Below are positions 34,080 to 46,300 of a stretch of DNA of 64,000 nt, in pieces. Within the stretch, counting starts at the first letter, position 1, and each line of letters opens with the position of its first letter. The DNA lies in assembly GCF_032854445.1 (NCBI RefSeq), contig NC_088305.1:5151606-5215605 (forward strand), read 5' to 3'. A program made the translations under genes and the position numbers. The DNA is from Liolophura sinensis. Its lineage: Eukaryota > Mollusca > Polyplacophora > Chitonida > Chitonidae. The notes under the pieces were generated by a model. The model made no database searches, was not told the DNA's origin, and saw only the letters and a program-made list of their open reading frames with translations.

Positions 34080-34215
34080 TTTGTATTTTGATTAAGTTTG
34101 AAATGTTTAACGCCATAAGAATTTTTCACTTCTGTGATTGTGGTCAGTTTTATGGGTGGAGGAATGCGACGTGCCTTGGGTAAAACACCGACCTTTAGCA
34201 AGTTAATGAAGAACT
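34080..34215. mobile_element. repeat-E copy
   Basis: GTTTAACGCCATAAGAATT, TCAGTTTTATGGGTGGAGGA and AAAACACCGACCTTTAGCAA match the copies at 45.4 and 50.4 kb. Confidence 0.6.
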
Positions 34216-34402
34216 TTCTCTTATTCTGTTTATTGTGACAAAGGCCTCACGAACAGCGAGGGCGTGGAAATCAACACATTTCTTGTCCGGCAGGGTTGAA
34301 CCCGTACCACTTTTGACCTAGCTACTGCAAGAAAGCACTTTTAATCACCATCCCTTCATGCATGTGGGCTGATACTGTTAAATAGGTGCCTCTTTTTATG
34401 AC

Positions 34403-34650
34403 CAGAGCCTTCGTGGCCGAGTGGTTAACGTGCTAGCGTAACACAAGAGCCCAGGAACCTCCTACCAACGCGGTCGCTGTAAACTGATCATGCAGGCATG
34501 CCCCTCGTTCGTACGTGGAAAGGTCGGGCAGCAACCTGCGAATTGTCGTGGGTTTTCGACCAAGTTCCGTCCATCATAATGCTTGTCGAGTAAGTTAAAT
34601 ATTCTTGAGTACAGGGCATAAACCACCAATCAGATAAGAAAATAAATCTA
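34403..34650 (+). mobile_element. SINE-A, near full length
   Basis: Head GAGCCTTCGTGGCCGAGTGG, then CAGCAACCTGCGAATTGTCG, ATATTCTTGAGTACAGGGCA and tail CACCAATCAGATAAGAAAA. It shows the full order of the family. Confidence 0.88.
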
Positions 34651-35110
34651 TATTTGCGATCATGGGCTACAGCCTGCTCCCCATGACAGATCATAGTATG
34701 GCACAATACACCTGTCGCGTTCTTGTTGGTGGGAAAGTTCCAGTCCTTAATAAGAATTGAAGAATACAAAAATGTCAGATATAAGACCATTAAAAACTGT
34801 TCAGGGAATCAGTTCATTTAAAAAAAAAAAGAACAAACAGTAAAATGTATTTGAAACATTTGAAGTGTTTGCCTACAACTAAACTTCAACACGCATATAC
34901 ATAATGTGCTATGAATGCATTCGCTGCGAATTCCGCGGCCTGCATGAATAATATGCGGAAGTGACGTCTTCGATATGCACTGAGCACAGAATCCGACATT
35001 TTATAAGCATCTTACTCCGTTGGAATATTCTATTAAAAAGTCGCTTTATTTTTAAGACAGTATTTAATTGTTTCATCTAATATCATTTGGCATCTTCTTT
35101 ACCATTCATC

Positions 35111-35222
35111 CCATGTATAAGTGGACTACTGTTTACATCCATGTATAAGTGGACTACTGTTTACAGCCATGTATAAGTGGACTACTGTTTACATCCATGT
35201 ATAAGTGGACTACTGTTTACAT
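35111..35222. repeat. 28-bp tandem array, 4 copies
   Basis: CCATGTATAAGTGGACTACT recurs at 35111, 35139, 35167 and 35195. Confidence 0.92.
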
Positions 35223-35489
35223 CCAGAAAGTTGTTTTAGCAGTCTGTATAACACTATACATCAGAATTCAAAGTAAGGAAAAAGAAGTGCACGTGCCTTG
35301 TCGGGCATTCGTCTTTAAGATTGTGTCTACCAATCAAATACGTGATCATGATAGTAAGGGCTGTCTTAGGTCATACTTTCTGGAATATGCTGATTTGGCG
35401 AAATCAGTTAGCCTTGTAAAATGTAAGCGTCTACTTCTCAACGAAAGCAGTAGAGCAAGTACAGAATGTGATGTTCCTTAACGGCAAAT

Positions 35490-35620
35490 TTATGTATTTA
35501 TTTACGTGATTGTTTTACGCCGTTCTCAAGAATATTTCACTTATCCGACGACGGCCGGCATTATGGTGGGAGGAAACCGAGAAGAGTTTGGGGGACACCC
35601 ACAATCACCTCTTCCACCTA
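35490..35620 (-). mobile_element. SINE-A 3' half
   Basis: GTTTTACGCCGTTCTCAAGA tail and CGGCATTATGGTGGGAGG core, ending CCCACAATCACCTC. Confidence 0.85.
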
Positions 35621-35712
35621 TAAAGTAATTCCGGCTATTATTTCATTATTTTCTTTGCGACAACGTGATCTGTGTGCAAATGGGTAACTTGTTACTTATG
35701 TATTACAAGACG

Positions 35713-36065
35713 AGCGGGTCGTGGTATAGTGGTTCAAGGTGCTTGCATGCCTCTGAGGCACACGGGGTGCGGGTTCAAAACCCTCCTATAACCGATCTTA
35801 AACACAGTGGGGTAAACTGACAAAAGGCCGGGTTTTATCGGGGACGCGGGGACCATGTGCCAACTATATATATCACACAGTTGTCGCTGCCTTAGTTTTA
35901 CTGGACACTGAATTTGTAAACTCCCCCACTCTCAGTGTCCGTGGGTGAATGATGCTCCAGCCACCCAATGGTTTGATCACACTTGAACGCGTGACGCCAC
36001 TGAGCCGGAAAGGTTACCCCACGGAATTTGATTGCCTCTTCTAGGGCGTTAAATCTCATGCAGAC
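35713..36065 (+). mobile_element. SINE-D copy (tRNA-derived)
   Basis: Head GGGTCGTGGTATAGTGGTTC, B box GCGGGTTCAAAACCC, then an unrelated body ending near GGGCGTTAAATCTC. Only one copy is seen here, so the family status is inferred from the head and length. Confidence 0.65.
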
Positions 36066-36149
36066 AATGCACTGACAGAAAATCAGAAAACAAATGTGTC
36101 CAAACCGAATGTAAATCTAACAATACTTATATAACTGCACATTACTTTG

Positions 36150-36245
36150 GGCGACGTCGTATTAGTGAAATGTTCTTGAGTATGGCGTAAAACACCAATC
36201 AAATAAGTAAAATCAATCAATCAAAATAAATAATAAATAAGCATA
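36150..36245 (+). mobile_element. SINE-A tail
   Basis: GACGTCGTATTAGTGAAATG and TGGCGTAAAACACCAATCAA followed by an A/T-rich repeat end. Confidence 0.8.
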
Positions 36246-36514
36246 GCCTATATACACAGACAACTTCTGACGATAGTCCAATCGATAAAAAAAAAACGCC
36301 AAAAAACATATTCACCAACACCCACACCAAAGTCTTGTAAATGAAGCAAGTCTTTAATTAGAACCTTTTACATCACGTTCTTTCCAGTTAATGAGTTTGA
36401 CTCATGAGTACAGTAACTATATACACAAATTAGGCATCGACTGGGAAGGGGTCAAAGCTTGTATAAAATGATGATTTCAGACCCTTACTTCCAGGTGGTG
36501 TGTGTCGAGCATGG

Positions 36515-36960
36515 CCTGGTTTTCAGCATGGAAATGTTTCAAACATGGCCTAGTGTCCGGTATGACCTCGTGACCAGCACGGCATGGTGTCCAGCAATGT
36601 CGGGTTTCCAGCATGACCTAGTTTCCAGCGTAATCTGTTGTCCAGCATAACCTAGTATCCAAGCATTGTAATGATGCAAAGCAATGTCCGGTGTCCAGCA
36701 TTGTCTGGTGTCTAGCATCTAGTGTTCAGCATAGACTGACCAGCATTAAATATTATCCAGCGTTTCCCGGTGTTCAGTGTATGTTGCCCAGCATTGTCTG
36801 GTTCAGCAACTATTGCCCAACATTGTCTGGTGTTCAGCCTATATTGTCCAGCATTGCCTGGTTCAGCATATATTGTCAAACAATGCCTGGTTAAGCATAT
36901 ATTGCCAAGCATTAGCTGGTTTTCAACTTATATTATTCAGCATTGTCTGGTGTTCTGCTT
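36515..36960. repeat. degenerate array of about 25-30 bp units
   Basis: CCAGCATTGTCTGGTGTTCA and variants recur about 15 times with uneven spacing. Confidence 0.75.
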
Positions 36961-38370
36961 CAACTCACACAAACACCACACATAGGGACACTTGTTCACC
37001 TTTGCAAAGTTGCCATACACATTCACAGTTAATGTACCGGTATATATATAAAAAAAAATCTTGGCACTATACCTGAAGATATACACAAATGCACCGACAA
37101 TAATAAAAATATTCGACTGTATATATACAAAATTATGTTCACCTGTAGATGAGAGACAAACAGTTTTGTTCCCTGGAAAACAAAAGCATTCATATACAAA
37201 TTGAGAAATCAGCCTTTCTTTTGATCGACAACCATGCATGTAAACTTGTGATGGGTATGTACATATATATATCTTCTCTCGTTATGGGACTGGAATTGTC
37301 ATACAATAGGCCAATGGGGTGTGTCTCTAAATAACACAGTAGTGATAGGATATAAAACAGGCGTATATACAGATAACCCACACGGTGTACATCGTCTTTA
37401 TCGTGACCTTCAACACGGCACTCCAGTCTATGAAGAACTCTGATGAAAGCAACATTTGATTGTTCACTTAGTGGTGCAGGAAGTGTTGGAGGAGTAGGGT
37501 TAGGTGTAGCAAAAAGAGGGCTCGGGGTGTGGACACTGGGGGTAGTCCAGGTCACCAGCCTGACTATTTACCTGTCCAAAATTTCTTTGGGTATCAACAC
37601 CGTGTATATCATCCATACTTCAGTCTCACTGAAGAAGTATTTAGGCAGTGATTACTATGGATAGGGCTTACGACTTCGCCGAGATTGAAGATCAGTCCGT
37701 ACATATTCTGTTTACGATTCTTCAGTTCCTAAGCTTTTAAAATAACTAGCTCACATTTCAAATTCACTGACGAATGTTCAATCTGACTGAAAGCGGAGAT
37801 TTTCGGGGGAGGGGGTAAAAGTGACGTATTTGGAAAAAAAACATTGTAAATATTACATAGTATTAAATTTCAAGCGCGGTATTTGTTATAGCTACTCTGT
37901 CCGACAACAGCCATCTGCACTTAATAGATATTCACCCACTTGCCTTCCGTATTATACATAAAGCAGCCAAGCTTACGCATAAGTACATGTTGAAAAAACA
38001 TCAAAACGTTGAAAAAAAATATGCGATACAAAACAAAGCATAAAAACATAGTATGGCATAATTTAAGAGGAACTATTAAACAGTATATCTGTACATATAA
38101 CTTTGTGTTATAGCGTGTAAATGTTAAAGTCTGGCGTTTAGTTTTGTCTTGAATAAAACACCTGTGGACGGGCCCTACCTGGTGCTACTATAGTGAAACA
38201 TTTAGAATCATCACTTTCACAGAACGATGGGTGTGCATCTTTGATGAAGGACGAGCTTAACACTGTATTAGATCAATACATTGTTGTTTTAGTTTTGATC
38301 AAGACAGCAGTCGTGCTATCTAAACAAGAAACACAGAGATCTACAGGCATGGGTAATTTTGTTTATGGAA

Positions 38371-38376
38371 TTTATT
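38371..38376 (-). terminator. candidate poly(A) signal for the GPCR gene
   Basis: The minus strand reads AATAAA here; another lies at 38706-38701. Either would give a 3' UTR of about 1.6-1.9 kb. Not distinguishable from sequence. Confidence 0.3.
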
Positions 38377-39505
38377 CTCTTAGTTTAAAAGCAAATGTTA
38401 AACTGTTAGCATTTTGTATGTTTAGAAATGTAAAATATGAGACACTGAGAATAAAATCCAGGCGGAAAATTGTTCCATCATATTTAGGATACAGAATTAT
38501 ATATTCACAAAAAACCACAAATGTAAATCGCCAATAAATGAGAAGGAAAACTGCCCCTGAGTATACCAGTATACCATACAGAATGGCGGAAGTACATGAA
38601 TGTCAAGATCACTGGAAATAACAAATTCAAATTGGTGATTGTTCCCCAACATAACCTACTCGACCTTGGTCATTTCAAAGGATACACGAAACGCTTGATT
38701 TTTATTCCTAATATGGAGAATATGGTGAGGCCCCTTCTTGGGGTGTAAATATAGCTTTAAACTAGTTTTCCTGAAGACATTTAGCAGTGGGGGAGAGGTG
38801 AACTGGAACTGGAGGGCGCTCAGTTGGTCTCGTGTTCATCGATGGCGTCATTCCAAACGTTTCCGATCATTGACGGAAAATATTCATAATACGGAGGGGA
38901 TATTAAAAAATATAAAATATACCACATATATAACTTTTTCGGCATATCTTTCTTCATGTTCCCTAAGATCATACTCTTCGTTTTATATCAAATTTTCATG
39001 TATCCTTTAAACGTTCTCTGAAAAAAATGGTAAAGCTGACATTTTTACTTCCATGTCTGGAGATGGTATCTCCGATATAAGCGAGCTTGACGGACCCATG
39101 TGACATAAGAAGGAAAAATAATACATCACGTATTAGGGAAAACGGTACACATGTATGCAAGATCCCGAGGGACGAATCCACGGGACAAATTCAAACTTAA
39201 AACCATGATATACATGAAATACACAATTTGTGGCCCCATGAGTTGAAAGTTTCACATACAAGTGGTATAACATAATACTCGTTAGGTGTTTCCAGTGTTA
39301 AACAGACAGGGCCTAAAAATAAGGGTTTTAATCATATTTCAAATCAAGATTAACGTCAAAAATAATATATGGAAGCGGCCCCCACCGGATGTAAGCCGGT
39401 ATTTACGATTCAAGGTCTCTTGCGGATGGGCTGTAGTAAAGTAGTCCGTACAGACTCGCAGCATTTACACCTGTTTCAAAACCTAACCGACTTGAAAAAC
39501 GCCAC

Positions 39506-39513
39506 TGACGTCA
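39506..39513. promoter_or_regulatory. CRE palindrome TGACGTCA
   Basis: An exact CREB/ATF consensus in the GPCR 3' UTR region; function unknown. Confidence 0.25.
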
Positions 39514-39639
39514 CATATCGAATTCACGGAAAATATACATTTAAGGCATCTGGGGTTCTTGTTTAGTCTTAATAAAGATGCTTGGTATTGTTTAGTTGCG
39601 TGTCATTTTGAGACAAATCATAACTAAAGTATTATACTT

Positions 39640-40190
39640 GTGTGGTACATGTAAAAAAACTATCCAGATTCAGCGAGCTAGTCGCGAAGGTCGTTTTTCC
39701 ATCGTCACAATACGTCTGATGACTTAGTTGATAAAGTCGTCTAGACGACCACTGGCTAGATGTAACGTCTAGCCACAAGAAAAAAAAACAACCCAATGCA
39801 ACCGATACGATAAAGTGGTCCCAATGGCTCCATGTGCAGTCCACATAAAACTCCGCACAGTTGATGAAATTAAGGACAAAGTGGTGTTTAACACAATGGC
39901 TAGCTTTGACATCCACAAACAACATCTAAAACAATTGATGGAATAAAGAGATAAGTCATGTCAATCCCACTAGCTGAGTGTGGCGTCCACAAAACATACT
40001 CCATCCGATTGATGAAGTAAAGAACCAAATCATGTCAATTTCACTGGCTCGTTGTGGTGTTCACAAAACAAAACCCAGAATTAGTAAATGTCATAGAAAT
40101 TCCCATTTGCTAGTGACGTCCACGGACAAACATAAAAGTCGGGTAAAGTCAATAATGCTCTGGCGGGGGGAAAAAACGTTCCAAGTGCAG
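39640..40190. repeat. diverged ~72-bp array in the GPCR 3' UTR, about 6-7 copies
   Basis: Units share a CACTGGCTNGNTGTGGYGTC-like core at about 39750, 39824, 39896, 39970, 40041 and 40108, and a following GATTGATGAAGTAAAGAACC segment. It lies just past the GPCR stop codon. Confidence 0.7.
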
Positions 40191-40269
40191 TGCTAAGAAA
40201 AAAGTGCCAAACGAAAGACTGAACGGTGCAGAAGAGGAAAACGGACGAACATGCCGGTACAAAACCATC

Positions 40270-40362
40270 TCAGCGTCTGATATCGCCATTAGTGCAATCA
40301 TTGCCTTCGTTCCCCAGGGTAGGGGATAACAGTTCATCATTCTCTTCCTCAGGGCAGTCATC
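40270..40362 (-). CDS. GPCR last coding exon (acidic C terminus, stop)
   Basis: Acceptor [29 protein letters not shown] then [10 protein letters not shown] and TGA at 40272-40270. Phase fits but the sequence is not conserved, so another terminal exon is possible. Confidence 0.72.
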   Translation of the reverse strand, partial: DDCPEEENDELLSPTLGNEGNDCTNGDIRR

Positions 40363-43300
40363 CTGTGGCAAAAAAATAAAACATAACTGATGTAAATAAA
40401 AAACATGGACAAAAAAGAACAACATAATAAATGAAAACGACGAAGACTGATGTTCCTCTCGAACAAAAAAAAAACATTAAAGCAAGCGCTGATACACATC
40501 GAATTGAACTCAAGTGACAAATAAACGTAAAGAAGGTGTTCACAATACGGGATGTAATTACAAAAACAATACATCAGATAATTATTAATAGGTACAATCT
40601 GAAAGAATTAAACGCACAACTGTAATAGAGGTAATAACAGAATGTAACCGCACCGATATATCAACAATTTTAACGTTGTGTTATTAACTAGGGTTTAACT
40701 TAATTGTGCACAAAAGAAACAAAAACAAACAAGAAAAAAAAACATCCAGTTGAAAAATCTCGTGCAAAGATGGTGAATCACAAAGAAAGGGGTGAATTAA
40801 GACAAGGATTGGGAAGAGGTCTTCTATAACGATAAGGGCGCTGGAGGGCAGATAACAAACGTGTCAGGCATCTAGGGATTCACTACCATAGTCTAATTAG
40901 TCATTAAAGCAGTTAATGGGTTCGTACCAAACACACAGTACCCTGTGGTCATGACTTTTAGCATGTTCGTTACACGTTAATCATCACTTTCCTTGGCGAA
41001 ATAAAAAGAGTGTGTGATAAAGCCGTGAGTGTGTAGTAGCTAGCACTTCTGTCTGCCATCAACGCCACATTCAAATGACGGTGCGCCATCGCAGAACAGA
41101 TTGTGATTGGATTACAGAATTTTCGGCCAGTTACGGACATAAGAATGGGTAAACTGACAAGAATAGTTTAATTTTGACCAGTTTTGCGAAACTGTTGTTC
41201 TCCAGCGTATATTCTTTCATTTTATACTTTTTATGGAAAACGTTTCAACCAGCATCTGAAAAGTTTTTCAGATTCACAGAACGATTCATTAATGAACTCA
41301 GAACAATTCATCAATGAACTCAGAACAATTCATTTCAGCCTTCACTAAAGAGCCTTAAGCTATCCGCGGTAAATGTACCACTGATATAAAGACTTATCCA
41401 TTACTAAAACCATACAGATAATGCGGATTTCTCACAGTTTCAACGTAAAACTTTTTTTAAATTATGTACTCTACTTAACATGTACGAACAGATAGTGTGA
41501 CTGAAATGCACAAGCACCATTTTGTTTTTTTTTTACTTTCTGCTTTGTTTGAAAATACCAGTTCATCATTTATGTTTTGTTTCCATTGTGTAAAATTTTA
41601 ACCCGTATTTTGTCATGGGTAAATGGTAAGGTCATATGTTGAGTGAAAATCATACTGTCAATCCCCGGGAGAACGTTGAGTTTATAGTTTGGAGATTCAA
41701 GTTCTTTGTCGTCAAATTTAAAGAAAAGTCCTACTGTATCATGTGACATGTCAGAATTGTTAAGGAACTGTTGTTAACATTTGTTTACCGATCACCATGT
41801 TCTGGAAGCATAAATAATTCCTTTAAGGGCTTATTAAATCCACCTGCATTCAGCTCCTCAATACTATACGTCACTCGTTTACAGCTTATCTCAATCTTCA
41901 GCTTTGGGGTAGCTGTAGGCTACTATATCATTAAGTGTTCTGCTGTCATCATTATTTGTTACGCACGACAAATGTAAGCAGTCAAGTTCAGCTGGAAATA
42001 ATGAGAAAGAGTTTGCAATATATTGGCTCTGGTGAGTCTGAAATTAAAAAAAAAATGTTATACCTTTTTCTTGTTAATTTGCGAAAATGACGAGTACCAA
42101 GATTCAAAGATCAAACCATTGAAATAGATTTCCCTCAGAAAAGAGGAAACTACCAGCCATTATAAGTGAGAGAAGGATGTGCAAAGGACAGAGTAGCACA
42201 CTGGTGCACATAGATGTGGAAAAGCAGGTTACCTCCCTTGTTGTGAAGCTGTCACATACCCACTCCAACACGGGTTTTGATTAGTTTGAATTAAAAATGT
42301 TTTTGAAGGATGAAAATGTTTTCGAACAACATGTCATGAAAGATGCAATTCTTTGTCAAGAGGCTTGGCAGAACCATCTCTGCGAAAATTCAACACTTTT
42401 CCAATTTGGAATTATTTTTGTGACTTCAGCACATACTTATTGATTTTTTTTTCTTAACAAAATTAGCACTCATATCAAATTATTTTACTTTTCCAATTGT
42501 ACAACATTTGCAGGCCTTGTACAATTGACAAACAGACAACAAAGGAGTTCGTCGGAACGGCGCAAGATTAGGTGATTCTCAACACATACTATATCCACAT
42601 TTGTGTTTCAAAGAGTCCCGAACAATCACACACGATTTAGTGCCCAGACATTTCTGCTCACACGAAAGCTGAAAGCTATTAAAATCCAGCAATGAATGCC
42701 TGTACAAGACACAAGCCCTTGGGAACATCTGACAGCCTTATGCACGAAGGGTATAGCATATTTCTCTTGACCTCATAGAAAGTTGACAAAAGAGTGCAGT
42801 CCGACTGAAGTCCCATACGAGTCGCCATAACATCTAAACGACTAGCAGTCATGTACTATTTTAACAACCACAAAATTTCAATTACTGAAATCATCACTCT
42901 CTTTGCCCACCCCAAAATCACCTCACCTCACCCCTCCATAAAAGCGGGGCCTTTTCCGCGTATTCGAAACATTTGACCTTGTGTGACCAGACCGTTCGTC
43001 GGGCACTATCGCGAGATTGTTCGGGAAAAAGCGAGATTAGCACACCACTTCCACACAATGACTACACGGAATTGCCTTCCACTTTCTGTGCGGTGGGAGC
43101 CCCCTTCAAGATAACCCGTTCCACCATTCCTTACAGCTTCCAGAGGGGGTCAAGCTCTGCTGCTCGGATTTTGTTGTGCTGATGGCATGCACTACACTTG
43201 GTGCCATGAGAACGGCCTCTAGCGTTTGACTGTTGAAGGCAATCAAACATGATACATATATGTGAGACGTTCAAAGTGAGACGTTCAAAGTGAGACGTTC

Positions 43301-46300
43301 AAAAGGTCACAATAAACCGAACAGACAGGGAAAGAGAGATAGATATTTTGAACAAGATATCACAAGGCAAAGCATAGAAGCATGAGAAGATAGGTTCCTT
43401 GTTTCCACGGATACGACGGAGTGTTCTCTAGACAACACATTCTGACAAAAAAGCACGGTTTACATATGTGTCTAAAAGCTGATAGAAAAAAGAACTGATG
43501 AAAGATCCTCCGAGGCAACGGTTAAGGTGTCATTTTAACAGCATATTGGAGAATAAATGCAGACTTGAAATGCTTTATCAGTCTAAGGTTGTCAGGATTC
43601 ACAACATCAAGAGTTCTTAAATTCGATCTACTGATAAATTATTTTCACTTTTGATATTGTTAAAATTTGTTACTTTTCAAATCAAGGTCACGAGGGTTTG
43701 CAGTTGACAGATTTGTTATTCTTGAGTTGGGCTTACGCCCTGAGTTACCTCGTGGTTTAACAAAGTTTTAATGTCATTTGTGTTGGTTTTCCAGGGAACA
43801 CTTTTTAATTTTATTTAAAATTATACACCTTTCATAAAAACGTTTCAAAAAATCACGAAAAGAAGAAAAGGAATGTTTCAAAAATGTACACAGATAAAAG
43901 CATGAAGTCAGAGCAATTCACCACTAGCCTAAAGTGCCCTTAAACCATCACCGCTACTTGTGCCAGTGGTATAATCTCTTGCAAGACACGTCACCCTGAA
44001 CCAATAAAAATCTAGCTTTCAAGAGCAGTTGGTACTCTGTAGGTGTTGAGAAGGAGACACAAGTTACCTGTTGCCCTATCGGTCTATCATGGCTATTGAT
44101 TAGTACCTGAGCGGTGAGAGATTGAGAGAACACCTGAGTGTATGCTTGAGGAGGACTGTTAGCGCTGGCTTTCCGGGCAGACATCTCCAAGCCAAGAACG
44201 CCTGCATCTCTGGACGTCCTTGACCGTTTGCTGCTTTCTTGCTGCTTAAGTCTCTTGCGCCATTTTCTTTCCAGTAGATTTCGAACCTATTTACATACAT
44301 ACACACAAAACACATTATAATAAACTGCAATAAAGGCAACCGTATGCATGTATGGTAATAGATAGGCATAATAACTACGTCTACGTCTAATTAACCGACA
44401 TTCATTACATTAGTAATTACTCAATGCCCAGTTTCCGTCACATCTTCAACATTGAGGAACCTTTGTCGCCTGAAGCAATTCTGGCCACATTTGTGTAATT
44501 TGTTGTTTATTCCCGCCTTTACCATGACGTTTTGTAGGCAAACTAGTGACATCTTCATGTATTACAAGAGAAAACTGGCCAGTCCACCTTGGACCCTAGT
44601 CGCCATTACGCAGGAAAAGGCAGTCCCTTAGGTAATGTGTCCATATGCATTTTCATGGCTAACGTTAAGCATTTAGGTTTTGCATTCTAAGTGAACATTC
44701 ACAAGGAGTGCATTTCTTCAGACAAGCTTCACAAGAGTACCTAGCTCATCTCTGCATATTTTGACAAGAATACCTACGCGCATTCCAAACCACTAAGCTG
44801 AAATGTACTCAACAGACTCTATAGGGTCGCGAAATTCTCCCAACATGAACAACGTTGGGCTGGTTGACAGTGAAAACCATTATCTTAATAACTCAGAACG
44901 ATCTAAATGATCTCTCAGCCAGTCTGTCGTCGCATTCGTGCCATACACTTCACAACTTCACGTCTTCACAACCCTGCGCAGCTAAAGACATTTAACACCG
45001 ATGAACGGCCTGAGGAATACAGCCTTATCTACTCAGATGATCGCTGACGAAAATAATATATTAAACAACAGCCACATCAACGCGCTGGTGAAAGGCCGTG
45101 TAGATTGCCGTGTGTTCCAGGCTGCGCTCGCTCCCCGGGTTATTTATCAGTTAATACCAGCGAGTGACCTGGCGTTAGACAGCTAACGCTATGTAAGGTA
45201 CCCTTCAGCATTGACATTACCTCGCCGTTCAGGAAACAGAAGAGTAAGGCCACAAAAAATCCCTATAAAAAACAAAACAGAAAAAGCATGTCTCAGAGGG
45301 ATTCCGCTATTACCAGCTGGGCAAAAAGAAACTTTACTTATTAAAGAAGAACCTTACTTTATTTGTTAATTTATTTATTTGATCGTTGCTTAACGTTACA
45401 CTCCCTTATACAATGGCAGTCTTATAAGTAGAGGAATCCGGAATACCCGGCGTAAACCATTGACCTTTGGCAAGTTACTGATGACCTTTACCACGTGTGC
45501 ACGACTAATCTTCAGCGAACGTTAGACTGCGCAAACGGCCATACAATCTTCGTCTGCCACCAATGTCCGATGGATGGTGCGGTAAAATGATCACCTTTTT
45601 TTTGCAATTCCAATTACACGTAGCGTTTTAAACGCAACACTTTCATATTTCGCAACTCATTTAGTGGATATCAGGCATCTATGCAATTTGGTCATACAGG
45701 TAATAAAACAGAGCTGTATTTTTCACTTGGAAAGAAGGCGAGGCATAGGATATAGTTTAAAACGTACAGCATCGAGAGTGAAACCAGATGACAACGGTGT
45801 ATTAGCTGTCAAATGGTCACACGTAGGCTAACCGGAGAAATGGTGATAGGAAAACCGCTACGCAGGCGTTTTATGCTACTCTCATACTGTACATTTAAAT
45901 CAGACATGCATTTTTTAAATCAGACATACGTTTACTCTCTATACTCTACGTCTGTAATTATAATGTATGTACTGCTCCAATTTTGGCCAGAAAAGCGGTA
46001 CAGTTAAATCCAGTAAAAGTTTCAGATGCATTTTACTACGTTGAAATTCTAAAATATTAAATCCAACTATTTTAAAGGACAGAATTTAATGATCTTTTAC
46101 TTGACTTATACTTCACGTTAGTGTTTCATTTGCCTTTAATAAATTACATTTTGAAAAAGCAACTCTACCCTTGGGCAGGATGGGCCTTGCTTTATCCCAT
46201 ATCACTATGCAATACTGTACCTGAAATGATGACAGGAAGGCAACAACGCTTTTGTAGACCAGGTAACCCGGAGTGCCTTCTGCCGGTCGGACAAGCATCA

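Larger units (their letters stand above)
33190..38360. other. gene-poor region between INSIG and GPCR 3' ends
   Basis: No gene was recognised. The stretch holds a G tract, SINE-C, SINE-A and SINE-D copies, a 28-bp array and a degenerate array at 36.5-37.0 kb. Open frames here are short or lie inside repeats. Confidence 0.55.

Noticed and set aside
35713-35790. tRNA gene
   Set aside because: A tRNA-like head only; a 5' half and B box without closing stem, followed by a SINE body.
42973-43182. 69-codon ORF with GC-rich surroundings
   Set aside because: No donor or acceptor context and no family match; probably chance in a CpG-richer patch.
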